Below, one piece after another: positions 24,207 to 33,350 of a stretch of DNA of 64,000 bases. A program made the position numbers and the translations under genes. Within the stretch, counting starts at the first letter, position 1. Each line of letters opens with the position of its first letter. The DNA comes from DATKJY01 sp964540105. Its GTDB lineage: Bacteria > Zixibacteria > MSB-5A5 > GN15 > FEB-12. The stretch spans positions 620,001 through 684,000 of the forward strand of contig CAZILL010000001.1 in the NCBI GenBank assembly GCA_964540105.1. Reading direction: 5' to 3'. The notes under the pieces were generated by a model that saw only the letters and a program-made list of their open reading frames with translations, ran no database searches and had not been told where the DNA came from.

Positions 24207-27200
24207 TCAGCTGCAGCCGCTGGTGGAGCCGCAGGTGTCGCATTTCAGGCAGGTGCCGTTGCGAACCATCGTGAATGAGCCGCACTCGCGGCACATATCC
24301 CCTTCGTAGCCTCTCAGCCGCGCGTTTCTGATCTGGTGGTAGAGACGTGAGTCTCCTTCGGTGGCGCCAGAACTTTTTCCGGGGGCAAGGTACTTAAGCA
24401 GCGCCTCCGCTGTGTCAGTTTTGCCAGTTGTAACCGCATGCTCCATCGATGTACCATGACCGTTTCCTCCATTACCACCGTTTCCACCATTGCCATGTCC
24501 ATTGCCGCCGTTCCGTGGCGAGGCGCCCAAATGGGATGTATGAATGTCATCATCTTTCCGACTACCGGTCGCGATCAGTTCGGCCGAGAGAGTCTGGGCC
24601 GGTTCCTCCGCCTCGAATTCGATCGTCTCTTCGCTTGGTGTGCCGAGGGTGTCGCTGCGCAGATCCTCTTCTGAGACATGTTCGAGATCGTGACGCCCCA
24701 GATACGTGATCGCGAGCTCGCGGAAGATATAATCGATGATCGAGGTCGAGCGCTTGATTGACTTGTTACCGCTAACCATCCCGTTCGGCTCAAAGCGGCT
24801 GAACAAGAAGGCCTCGACATATTCTTCGAGCGGTACACCGTGCTGCAGGCCAAGCGAGATAGCGATGGCGAAGCAGTTCATCAGTGAGCGGAAGGCGGCC
24901 CCTTCGCGATGCATATCGAGGAAGATTTCTCCGAGGGAGCCGTCGGAGTATTCGCCTGTGCGCAGGTAGATCTTGTGCTCTCCGACCACGGCCTTTTGAG
25001 TATAGCCGCCGCGACGGTTGGGGAGTTTACGGCGTTTCGCGATGTAGCGGTAGATCACTTTTTCAGCCATCTTCTGAGCGGTCTGGCTGACGGTGAGCAT
25101 CTGGGCTGATTCGTGAGCGTCATCATCGAGAAGCACTGAGTTCAGCGGCTGGCTGAGTTTGGAACCGTCACGATAGAGCGCGACCGCCTTGTTCATGGTC
25201 TCCCATGCGAGGCGATACGCCTTCTTGACATCGTCGATAGTCGCCTCGGCTGGCATGTTAATGGTTTTCGATATGGCTCCTGAAATAAACGGCTGAGCGG
25301 CCCCCATCATGCGGATGTGCGACTCAAACGGGATATATCGTTTCCCTTTGCGACCGCACTTGTTCGCGCAGTCGAAGATCGGCAGATGCTTTTCCAGAAG
25401 ATGCGGGGCCCCTTCGATGGTCATGGCTCCGCAGCAGAATTCATTGGCGGCTTCAATCTGATCTTTGGTGAAGCCGAGCTCGCGCAGGAGGTTGAAGTCC
25501 CAGCGATTGTACATGTCGTCAGCAAACCCCAGCGTTTCCTTGAGAAACTCTTCGCCGAGGGTGTACTTATTGAAGGCGAAGGTAATGTCGAAGACATTTT
25601 CGAGCGCTCCTTCGAGTTCGGTCAGTTCATGGTCGCCGAAACCTTTGGCGCGAAGGGATTCGTGGTTGATAAACGGCGCCTGTTTGAGGGTCCGCTTGCC
25701 GGTTGCGTAAGAGACGATATCTCCGATCTGTTCTTCCGTGTAATCGAGCTGAGACAGGGCTGTTGGCACGGAGTTATTGATGATCTTGAAGTAACCACCA
25801 CCGGCGAGTTTCTTGAATTTGACGAGTGAAAAGTCCGGTTCGATACCGGTTGTGTCGCAGTCCATCAGAAGGCCGATGGTGCCGGTCGGGGCGATGACGG
25901 TCGCCTGGGCGTTACGGAAACCGTGAACCTCTCCCAACTCCAACGCTCGATCCCAGACTTTTCGGGCAGCGCGCATCAAGGATTCAGGAAGGAAATTCGG
26001 GTTGATCCCGACCGGCTTGACGTTCAGCCCTTCGTATTCAGACTTGTCGGCATTGTACGCCGCGCGGCGGTGATTGCGGATGACACGAAGCATATGGTCG
26101 CGGTTACGATAGAAGGCGGGAAAGGCGCCCTGTTCTTTCGCCATCTCCGCAGAAGTTACGTAGGCGCCACCAGTGAGCAAGGAAGTGATCGCACCGCAGA
26201 AGGCGTAGCCCTGAGGGGAGTCGTACGGGATCCCCATGCGCATGAGCACAGTGCCGAGATTGGCATAGCCAAGGCCGAGAGTTCGGAATTCGTAGCTCTT
26301 CTGTGCGATAACTTTCGATGGGTATGAGGCCATGAGAACCGAGATTTCCAGCACCATGGTCCAGAGTTTTATGGCATGCAGATAGCCGTCGATGTCGAAA
26401 TCCCCGCGATCATCCAGGAATTTGGCAAGGTTGATCGAGGCCAGGTTACAGGCGGTGTCGTCGAGGAACATGTATTCCGAGCACGGATTCGAAGCGTTAA
26501 TCCGGCCATCATCGGGGCAGGTGTGCCATTCATTGATGGTTGTGTCGTACTGAACGCCGGGATCGGCGCAGGCCCACGCCGAGTAACAGATCTTTTCCCA
26601 GAGGGTTGAGGCAGGGACATTCTTGACTACCCGTCCGTCGGTACGCCGACGGAGTTCCCAGGGCTGGCTATCGGCAAGTTTTTCGAAGAAGGCGTTGGGG
26701 ACACGCACGGAGTTATTTGAGTTTTGTCCGGAGACAGTCAGGTAGGCGTCGCTTTCCCAGTTGGTATCGAATTGGGCGAAATCGATCTGGCCAATCCCCT
26801 GCTGGGCCAAATCGAGGACCTTCTGGATGTAACCGAGCGGTACAGCCAGCTGTTTGGCGTGGCGGAGCGCTTCTTTCAGCGCCGGATTCTTCTGCGGATC
26901 GACTTCGACTCGGGTGTTTCCATTTTCGCCCGGGATAGTGACAGCATGGAAGATTTCGGCCAATTGCTGGCGGATGATTCTCGAACCGGCCACCAAAGAG
27001 GCTACTTTCTGCTCTTCGACGACTTTCCAATTGATGAAATCCATAATGTCGGGATGATCCAGATCAAGGCAGACCATTTTGGCTGCCCGCCGCGTGGTTC
27101 CTCCCGATTTAATCGCTCCCGCCGCTCGATCGCCGATCCGGAGGAACGACATCAGGCCCGAGGAGTTTCCGCCACCTGAGAGGGATTCACCAGAGCCTCG

Positions 27201-27866
27201 AATTGATGAAAAGTTCGTTCCGGTGCCGGAACCATACTTGAACAGGCGCGCTTCACGAACCCATAAGTCCATAATGCCGCCGTCGTTGACCAGATCGTCG
27301 CTGACCGACTGGATGAAGCAGGCGTGCGGCTGGGGATGCTCGTAAGCATTTTTGGTCTCGGTGAGAATATGAGTGATCGGATCTACAAAATAGTGTCCCT
27401 GGGGAGTTCCCGTAATGCCGTAGGAATGAAACAGTCCGGTATTGAACCACTGAGGAGAGTTGGGCGCGGCAACCTGATCGGCGAGCATGTAGCAGAGCTC
27501 GTCATAGAAGACCTGCGAGTCCTGGGCGCTGTCGAAGTATCCGTACCGTTCTCCCCATGAGCGCCAGCAGCCGGCCAGCCTATGGAACACCTCACGACCG
27601 TCGGTCTCCCCTCCGACACGTTGGTTTCCGTTTTCATCGAGCAACGGACGCCCCGATGAATCAGAGAGTGGCACGCCTGCCTTGCGAAAGTATTTTTGGG
27701 CCAGGATATCGACCGCTACCTGCGACCACTTTTCCGGAGCCTCAATGTTCTCGAGCTTGAAGACCGTCGATCCGTCGGGGTTTCGTATTTCCGAGGTTCT
27801 ACGGGCAAACGGAATGCGGCAATAGGGGGACTCCCCTTCATGGGTGAAATAACGACTCAGCTTCAA
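24207..27866 (-). CDS. nrdJ: Adenosylcobalamin-dependent (class II) ribonucleotide reductase
   Basis: A 1219-residue NrdJ reducing ribonucleotides to deoxyribonucleotides with B12, independent of oxygen. Visible: NPCSEYMFLDDTACNLASINLAKF with the active-site Cys, TVIAPTGTIGLLMDCDTTGIEPDFSLVKFKKLAGGG, and CANKCGRKGKRYIPFESHIRMMGAAQPFISGAISKTINMP. The C-terminus CRECGSFTMVRNGTCLKCDTCGSTSGC is a zinc-ribbon with the re-reducing Cys residues. A Gly/Asn/His-rich linker (GGNGHGNGGNGG type, about residues 1110-1130) separates the core from the tail. The TTG start at 27866 is supported by GGGAGG at 27872-27877. Two NrdR boxes lie upstream. No cobalamin riboswitch is recognised, despite the B12 dependence. 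Confidence 0.96.
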   Translation of the reverse strand: MKLSRYFTHEGESPYCRIPFARRTSEIRNPDGSTVFKLENIEAPEKWSQVAVDILAQKYFRKAGVPLSDSSGRPLLDENGNQRVGGETDGREVFHRLAGCWRSWGERYGYFDSAQDSQVFYDELCYMLADQVAAPNSPQWFNTGLFHSYGITGTPQGHYFVDPITHILTETKNAYEHPQPHACFIQSVSDDLVNDGGIMDLWVREARLFKYGSGTGTNFSSIRGSGESLSGGGNSSGLMSFLRIGDRAAGAIKSGGTTRRAAKMVCLDLDHPDIMDFINWKVVEEQKVASLVAGSRIIRQQLAEIFHAVTIPGENGNTRVEVDPQKNPALKEALRHAKQLAVPLGYIQKVLDLAQQGIGQIDFAQFDTNWESDAYLTVSGQNSNNSVRVPNAFFEKLADSQPWELRRRTDGRVVKNVPASTLWEKICYSAWACADPGVQYDTTINEWHTCPDDGRINASNPCSEYMFLDDTACNLASINLAKFLDDRGDFDIDGYLHAIKLWTMVLEISVLMASYPSKVIAQKSYEFRTLGLGYANLGTVLMRMGIPYDSPQGYAFCGAITSLLTGGAYVTSAEMAKEQGAFPAFYRNRDHMLRVIRNHRRAAYNADKSEYEGLNVKPVGINPNFLPESLMRAARKVWDRALELGEVHGFRNAQATVIAPTGTIGLLMDCDTTGIEPDFSLVKFKKLAGGGYFKIINNSVPTALSQLDYTEEQIGDIVSYATGKRTLKQAPFINHESLRAKGFGDHELTELEGALENVFDITFAFNKYTLGEEFLKETLGFADDMYNRWDFNLLRELGFTKDQIEAANEFCCGAMTIEGAPHLLEKHLPIFDCANKCGRKGKRYIPFESHIRMMGAAQPFISGAISKTINMPAEATIDDVKKAYRLAWETMNKAVALYRDGSKLSQPLNSVLLDDDAHESAQMLTVSQTAQKMAEKVIYRYIAKRRKLPNRRGGYTQKAVVGEHKIYLRTGEYSDGSLGEIFLDMHREGAAFRSLMNCFAIAISLGLQHGVPLEEYVEAFLFSRFEPNGMVSGNKSIKRSTSIIDYIFRELAITYLGRHDLEHVSEEDLRSDTLGTPSEETIEFEAEEPAQTLSAELIATGSRKDDDIHTSHLGASPRNGGNGHGNGGNGGNGGNGHGTSMEHAVTTGKTDTAEALLKYLAPGKSSGATEGDSRLYHQIRNARLRGYEGDMCRECGSFTMVRNGTCLKCDTCGSTSGCS

Positions 27867-28563
27867 GCGGCACCTCCCAGTGTCTATCCGAGGTTCCCAC
27901 CGATGCGAACATCCTTATTCGCCCGCGACCGGTTCGGTGAGACTCTATTTCAAATCAAAGTTTCCTGTAAATGAGCACTGCTTCCGACAGCAATCATTGG
28001 GAAATCGAGCCCATCGTTTTCGGAAGCGGCACAATATATTGGGGTCAGATTTTTCCGTACCACTAAAAATTGTGTTTTTTTTCGGATATCCCGTATTTCA
28101 TTGATAATGAACGAAGTAGAAAGAGAGCGCAAAGGGAGACAGAAAAGTCAGTACTCCTTCACTTGGGTTTGTTGAAATCGACGATATTTGTAAGGTTTTG
28201 TTAAGTAACATGTTACGAAACGGTCAACTCATAGGCGTGATGCGTTGAAAAGAAGTTAGCGTCTTGCGTCTGTCTAAGATGTTGTTATATATATTATTAC
28301 GAGAATACAAACAACTGGTCAACACCTTACCAACAGTCTTTGTGGATACTTCTCGCTCTGGACTCTTGGGCAGGCGACGTTTTCCACTCTATTCTCTATT
28401 GGTCAGTTGCGCTAACTGAACGGGTTTGCTCTTACGGTATAAACGTCAGCGGCTGCAGGCCGCAAGCGCATAATATCGTACGAAGCGGAACCAATGGGAA
28501 TATGGACTGTTTTGGCAGATGAATCATACTTAATGATAGTAGTTTCTCGGAGAGCAGGATATA
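27867..28563. other. Intergenic region, 697 bp, between nrdJ and the respiratory cluster
   Basis: It contains the NrdR boxes, a perfect 12-bp palindrome GTAACATGTTAC (28205-28216), an inverted repeat TCAGTT-GCGCT-AACTGA (28403-28419) and a small hairpin GCGGC-TGCAG-GCCGC (28449-28463). The middle part (28290-28330) is AT-rich. No gene is recognised. The palindromes are candidate operators for the divergent units. Confidence 0.5.
28029..28075 (-). promoter_or_regulatory. Pair of NrdR boxes upstream of nrdJ
   Basis: Box 1 GCACAATATATTGGGG (28029-28044) and box 2 CCACTAAAAATTGTGT (28060-28075), both near ACACwATATATwGTGT. They are 15 bp apart, so the start-to-start distance is 31 bp, about three helical turns, as usual for NrdR sites. 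About 160 nt before the nrdJ start. Confidence 0.75.
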
Positions 28564-29451
28564 TTGGCAGACACCATGAAGCGCACCCATGCCCTGATTA
28601 GGAATTATCTACGGCTTACCAAGCCGACGATCATGCTGCTGGTTCTGTTTACCGGAGCGACGGCTCTGGTGCTTGAGGGGAGCTTGATCTCGCATCCAAC
28701 CAGGTTCGGGCTTGTTCTGTTGGGACTTTTTCTGACCGGGGGATCGGCTAACGCGCTCAACCAGTTCTTTGAGCGTGAGATCGATGCCCGCATGGCGCGG
28801 ACAAAGGATCGTCGACCGCTCCCACTCGGGCAGATTGGGGTACAACAGGCACTGTGGTTTTCGATAGCGATCGGTCTTTTGGGGATTCTGTTGTTTGCCT
28901 ATTTCTTCAACTGGCTCACCGCACTGCTGGCTCTGGCGACAATTCTCTTCTACAGTCTTTTTTACACGCTCTGGCTCAAACCGAACACGTCACAGAATAT
29001 CGTCATCGGAGGGGCGGCTGGGGCGATGGCGCCCGTCGGGGCATGGGCAGCTGCGACCGGCTCGATGGCTCTTGCGCCGTGGTTTCTATTTCTGATCGTG
29101 TTCTTGTGGACACCGCCTCATTTTTGGTCGCTGGCGCTCTTCTGCAAAGCGGACTATGTGAAAGCCGAGTTGCCCATGCTTCCGGTTGTGAAAGGGGACA
29201 GCTCCACATTGAACCAAATCCTCCTCTATACGCTCCTGGTGGTCGCAGTGAGTTTCGGATTATTCCTGACGGGATCAGGAATTCTGTATTTGGTCGCAGC
29301 GGCTCTGCTGGGTGGATGGTTCATCAGGAAAGCGCTCAGCGCTCGCCGTGAGCAGACTGACTCCGCGTCGCGACGCCTCTTTGGTTTCTCAATCGTGTAC
29401 CTGTTCGCTCTCTTCTTCGCGGTCATGGTTGACCGTGTTGTTTCCCTGTAG
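28564..29451 (+). CDS. ctaB: Protoheme IX farnesyltransferase (heme O synthase)
   Basis: A 295-residue UbiA-family polytopic membrane enzyme attaching a farnesyl group to heme b to give heme O, the precursor of heme A for the caa3 oxidase encoded downstream. The Asp-rich motif is NALNQFFEREIDARMARTKDRRPLPLG (about residues 58-84), and the second motif region is YTLWLKPNTSQNIVIGGAAGAMAP (about 137-160). About eight transmembrane segments. The TTG at 28564 has AGGA close upstream; ATG at 28576 is an alternative. It stands first in the respiratory supercluster, with a separate promoter before actA. Confidence 0.95.
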   Translation: MADTMKRTHALIRNYLRLTKPTIMLLVLFTGATALVLEGSLISHPTRFGLVLLGLFLTGGSANALNQFFEREIDARMARTKDRRPLPLGQIGVQQALWFSIAIGLLGILLFAYFFNWLTALLALATILFYSLFYTLWLKPNTSQNIVIGGAAGAMAPVGAWAAATGSMALAPWFLFLIVFLWTPPHFWSLALFCKADYVKAELPMLPVVKGDSSTLNQILLYTLLVVAVSFGLFLTGSGILYLVAAALLGGWFIRKALSARREQTDSASRRLFGFSIVYLFALFFAVMVDRVVSL

Positions 29452-29552
29452 CCTTTCATTCTCTCCGATACGGTGAGTTCAGGAGAACCGGCCGGGTCTC
29501 AAATGATAGAATCACCGAGTCTATTTTTTTGGAAGTTTTTCGTTACCTTTTG

Positions 29553-29581
29553 TTGACAGCCGCAGTGGATTTCCCTTAATT
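29553..29581 (+). promoter_or_regulatory. Predicted promoter of the act/cox operon
   Basis: TTGACA at 29553-29558, a 17-nt spacer, TTAATT at 29576-29581, with T-rich DNA upstream and a leader of about 110 nt before actA at 29700. Confidence 0.55.
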
Positions 29582-29699
29582 CGACCTCATTGTGTCGGAT
29601 GACGTTTGCAGCAAAGGCAATAGCCGGGACATTTGTCCTTTGTCACTGGGGTGGAGTCTCGGCTGAAAATCGTGAAAATAGTAACAAACTTGACTATAC

Positions 29700-30347
29700 A
29701 TGGCCCAGCTCTTTCCTAAATGGACCATCCATCTCCCGACGTTTGCTGCCGGCGGGGCCGGTCTGTTGTCAATATTGGTCGTGGGTGGTATCTGGTACTA
29801 CTTTTCCCCCAAATATACGGATGTGGGGTACCGACCAAAGCAGCCAGTCCCGTACAGCCACAAGCTGCACGCCGGGGACCTCGGCATGGACTGTCGTTAC
29901 TGCCATTCGTCGGTCGAACGGTCCCCAAGAGCCAATGTTCCATCGACCAGTAGTTGCATGAATTGTCATAAGATCATCCTCCCTGACAGTGAGAAGCTCC
30001 TGCCCGTCCGGGAGAGCTTCGCGACCGGGCGCCCCATTCAGTGGAACAAGGTTCACAAGTTGCCCGACTACGTCTACTTCAATCATGACGCTCATCTCAA
30101 CGCCGGAGTCGGCTGTTTCAGCTGTCATGGGAATGTGGCGGAGATGGAGATTGTCCAGCAGAAGCATCCATTGAGCATGTCCTGGTGTCTGGACTGTCAT
30201 CGTAATCCCGACAATTCCCTTCGACCGGTCAGTGAAATCACCAATATGAAGTGGATAACTCCCTCGAACCAGGGAGAGTTCGCGGCAAGGGCAAGAAAGG
30301 AACGCAATATCAATCCTCCCACGGATTGTTCAGCGTGCCACCGATGA
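29700..30347 (+). CDS. actA: Alternative complex III subunit ActA, pentaheme cytochrome c
   Basis: A 215-residue protein with an N-terminal membrane anchor (about residues 12-33) and five CxxCH heme-c sites: CRYCH, CMNCH, CFSCH, CLDCH and CSACH. Extra histidines (YSHKLHAG, FNHDAHLN) are likely sixth ligands. This matches ActA, the periplasmic multiheme subunit that takes electrons within alternative complex III (menaquinol:cytochrome c/oxidase oxidoreductase). The stop overlaps the actB start (ATGA). First gene of a tightly packed act-cox operon. Confidence 0.93.
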   Translation: MAQLFPKWTIHLPTFAAGGAGLLSILVVGGIWYYFSPKYTDVGYRPKQPVPYSHKLHAGDLGMDCRYCHSSVERSPRANVPSTSSCMNCHKIILPDSEKLLPVRESFATGRPIQWNKVHKLPDYVYFNHDAHLNAGVGCFSCHGNVAEMEIVQQKHPLSMSWCLDCHRNPDNSLRPVSEITNMKWITPSNQGEFAARARKERNINPPTDCSACHR

Positions 30348-33331
30348 GCGATCTCGAAAACAAACAGGGTCGGGCATATTGGCGGAGTCTCGAACAGCTC
30401 GCGAACAACCCGGAGTCTCGGTACGCGTGGGAAAGCGAGCATATTCAGGAGAGTCCCGAGGAGGACAACAGCTGGTCGCGGCGCAATTTCCTGACTCTCA
30501 TGGGAGCGTCGCTGGCTCTGGCGGGACTCGCCGGTTGTCGTCGTCCGGTCGAGAAGGTTGTACCGTATGTCAAGCAGCCGGAGGAGGTCACGCCGGGAGT
30601 GCCGCAATACTATGCGACCACCATGCCCCTTGGTATGTCATCCTACGGACTTCTGGTCAAGACGAACGAAGGGCGACCGACCAAGATCGAGGGAAACAAG
30701 GATCATCCTTCGAGCTTAAGTTCGACCAACATTTTTGCACAGGGAGCGATTCTGGGGCTGTATGATCCGGATCGATCTTCCCGTATCCTGCATAACGGTA
30801 GTGAGAAGACATGGGATGATTTTGTCGCATTCTGGAGGGAACGGCACGCCCATTTTCAGGCCACTCAGGGGCAGGGGCTTGCGTTTCTTACCGAATCGTT
30901 CTGCTCGCCAACTATGGCGCGATTGAGCGAAGAGCTTCGTCAACTGTTTCCGAAGTCGGTGTGGGCGACCCATGAGCCGATCAGTGACGAGAATCGGTTT
31001 GCAGGGATTCGCGCGGCTACGGGGAAGCTTCTTCAGCCCGTATATCACGTCGAAAAAGCAAAAGTTATTCTCGCTCTTGATTCTGATTTTCTGCAAACCG
31101 AGGGTGAAAACGTTACAGCTCTGCGGGGTTTTGCCGACGGGCGGCGGATACGATCGCAGGCGGATCAGATGAATCGTCTATATGTGGTGGAAAGCGGCCA
31201 CTCCGTGACCGGCAGTATGGCGGATCACCGGCTGCGAATGCAATCGTGCCAAGTGGGTCAGTTCGCTCTCGCACTGGCTCAAGAGCTTTCGCGCCAGGGG
31301 CTGAGACTTGACTTTCTTTCACGCGTGAGCATAGGGTCGGGCGAGTCGTTCGATTCCAAATGGCTCGGCGCTCTGGCACGAGACCTCGTGCAGTCGAGAG
31401 GGGAGAGCCTGATTCTCAGTGGGTACCGTCAGCCCCCATTCGTCCACGGAATGATCCTGGCTATGAACGAAGCGCTGGGGAACATCGGTACGTCCGTTAC
31501 TTACCGAGAACTGAAGGACGCTGCCGTTCCGAATCAAGACGAACTGACTAAAATGACCGAAACGCTGAAGAGCGGTTTGATTGATACCCTTGTTATCCTC
31601 GGTTCGAACCCGGTCTACACGGCACCGGTTGATAACGATTTCGTTACTGCCATGAAAAAGGCAACTCACACGATTCACCTTGGCTCACATGTCGATGAGA
31701 CCGCGCGAAATGCCGAATGGCATCTTTCTCAGGCACATTTCCTTGAAACGTGGGGGGATGCGCGTGCGGTCGACGGGACAGTGAGTGTAGTCCAGCCGCT
31801 GATAGAACCTCTTTTCAATGGCAAGAGTTCGGTTGAACTCATGGCTTTACTCGCAACGGGGCAGAATCAAAGTGGCTATGAAGTGGTTCGAGAGACCTGG
31901 AAAGCCTTGCTTCCGGCCACCAGCTACGAGAAATCATGGCGGACGGTCCTCCATGATGGGCTGCTCAAGGGAAGCGGCTCGCCTGCCGTGCAGATCTCAG
32001 TCGATGCAAAGAGCATCGCTTCACAGATTGCCGTAACGGGACCGGCGGATCCCGATCGGACCGAGATAGTTTTTGGGGTTTCGCACCTGTATGACGGTCG
32101 GTTTGCCAATGTCGGTTGGTTGCAGGAGCTTCCCGACCCAATCACCAAGCTGACCTGGGATAACGTGGCCTCGATGAGCAAGAGCACAGCCGACTCATTG
32201 GGCGTTGAAAATGGGGACATGATTCAGCTTGAGCTTCAGGGTCACACAGTGAACATGCCGATTTGGATCACCCCGGGGCATGCTGATAAGAGTGTCTCGG
32301 TTCAGCTTGGGTATGGTCGAAGAGGGGCTGGGAAAGTGTCGGAAGGCGTTGGATTCAATTCGTACGCCGTGCGGACGCGCGAAGCACTCGATTTCGGCTC
32401 CGGACTGACGATGACACGTTTGGGGACGAACTACCCGCTATCGAGTTCACAGAATCACGGGAGTATGGAAGGACGACCGATCATCAGAGAAGCGACCCTG
32501 GCTCAGTATAAAGACAAAGACGAGTTTTTCCCGAAAGCGATCGAGCATCCGGCGCTGGTTCCGCTCTGGGATGAGCATTCGTATGTCGAGGGGTATCAAT
32601 GGGGAATGACGATTGATCTCAACTCCTGCACAGGCTGCAACGCCTGTGCGATCGCGTGTCAGGCGGAGAATAATATCCCGATCGTGGGGAAGGAGCAGGT
32701 CGCCAAGGGGCGGTTTATGCACTGGATTCGGCTTGACCGGTATTTTGCCGGAAGTATCGACGAACCGGAATCGGTTCATCAACCAATGGCCTGCCAGCAC
32801 TGCGAAAACGCGCCTTGTGAACAGGTCTGTCCGGTGGCGGCGACAGTACATGACAGGGAGGGACTCAATGTCATGGTGTACAATCGCTGTATCGGTACCC
32901 GCTATTGTTCGAACAACTGTCCTTACAAAGTCAGACGTTTCAATTTCTTCAATTACACGAAGGATCTACCCGAGACGGTGCGGATGCAGCAGAATCCGGA
33001 CGTTACCGTGCGTTCGCGAGGTGTCATGGAGAAGTGCACGTATTGCGTGCAGCGCATTACCAGCGGTAAGTATGCCGCCAAACGGGAAGGGCGTGAGGTC
33101 AAAGACGGCGAAATCATCTCGGCCTGCCAACAGGTTTGCCCGGCGCAGGCGATTGTCTTTGGCAACGTGAACGACCCCGGGAGTCGGGTTTCACAGTTGA
33201 AGAAGTTGAACCGCAATTACGCAGTACTCGAAGAGTTCAACACCAAGCCGCGAACAACCTATCTGGCGAAACTCCGTAACCCGAACCCAGAGTTGGTGAG
33301 GTCGTCGGGAGCTAATGGCGGCCACGAATGA
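30344..33331 (+). CDS. actB: Alternative complex III subunit ActB, molybdopterin-oxidoreductase-like/Fe-S protein
   Basis: A 995-residue ActB. The N-terminus MSDLENKQGRAYWRSLEQLANNPES is typical of ActB. It is followed by a Tat-like signal SRRNFLTLMGASLALAGLAGC (about residues 45-66, with a lipobox-like Cys), then a molybdopterin-oxidoreductase-like domain that in this family carries no molybdenum cofactor. The C-terminal part (about 750-960) is a four-cluster ferredoxin domain: CTGCNACAIACQ, CQHCENAPCEQVCP, CIGTRYCSNNCP, CTYC...CQQVCP. It relays electrons between the quinol site and ActA/ActE hemes. ATG 30344 is used because it overlaps the actA stop; the frame upstream lies inside actA. Confidence 0.95.
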   Translation: MSDLENKQGRAYWRSLEQLANNPESRYAWESEHIQESPEEDNSWSRRNFLTLMGASLALAGLAGCRRPVEKVVPYVKQPEEVTPGVPQYYATTMPLGMSSYGLLVKTNEGRPTKIEGNKDHPSSLSSTNIFAQGAILGLYDPDRSSRILHNGSEKTWDDFVAFWRERHAHFQATQGQGLAFLTESFCSPTMARLSEELRQLFPKSVWATHEPISDENRFAGIRAATGKLLQPVYHVEKAKVILALDSDFLQTEGENVTALRGFADGRRIRSQADQMNRLYVVESGHSVTGSMADHRLRMQSCQVGQFALALAQELSRQGLRLDFLSRVSIGSGESFDSKWLGALARDLVQSRGESLILSGYRQPPFVHGMILAMNEALGNIGTSVTYRELKDAAVPNQDELTKMTETLKSGLIDTLVILGSNPVYTAPVDNDFVTAMKKATHTIHLGSHVDETARNAEWHLSQAHFLETWGDARAVDGTVSVVQPLIEPLFNGKSSVELMALLATGQNQSGYEVVRETWKALLPATSYEKSWRTVLHDGLLKGSGSPAVQISVDAKSIASQIAVTGPADPDRTEIVFGVSHLYDGRFANVGWLQELPDPITKLTWDNVASMSKSTADSLGVENGDMIQLELQGHTVNMPIWITPGHADKSVSVQLGYGRRGAGKVSEGVGFNSYAVRTREALDFGSGLTMTRLGTNYPLSSSQNHGSMEGRPIIREATLAQYKDKDEFFPKAIEHPALVPLWDEHSYVEGYQWGMTIDLNSCTGCNACAIACQAENNIPIVGKEQVAKGRFMHWIRLDRYFAGSIDEPESVHQPMACQHCENAPCEQVCPVAATVHDREGLNVMVYNRCIGTRYCSNNCPYKVRRFNFFNYTKDLPETVRMQQNPDVTVRSRGVMEKCTYCVQRITSGKYAAKREGREVKDGEIISACQQVCPAQAIVFGNVNDPGSRVSQLKKLNRNYAVLEEFNTKPRTTYLAKLRNPNPELVRSSGANGGHE

Positions 33332-33350
33332 TCAATGAAAGAAGCGTAGC

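Noticed and set aside
24430..24540. Low-complexity Gly/Asn/His stretch in nrdJ considered as an intein or insertion
   Set aside because: It is short (~25 residues), in frame, lies in the known flexible linker before the C-terminal Cys tail, and has no intein motifs.
27867..28200. Cobalamin riboswitch expected before a B12-dependent RNR
   Set aside because: No recognisable B12-box or the associated stem pattern was found; the NrdR boxes explain regulation better.
30735..31172. Short alternative-frame open reading frames within actB
   Set aside because: They lie inside a continuous, conserved subunit gene and show no homology or translation signals.
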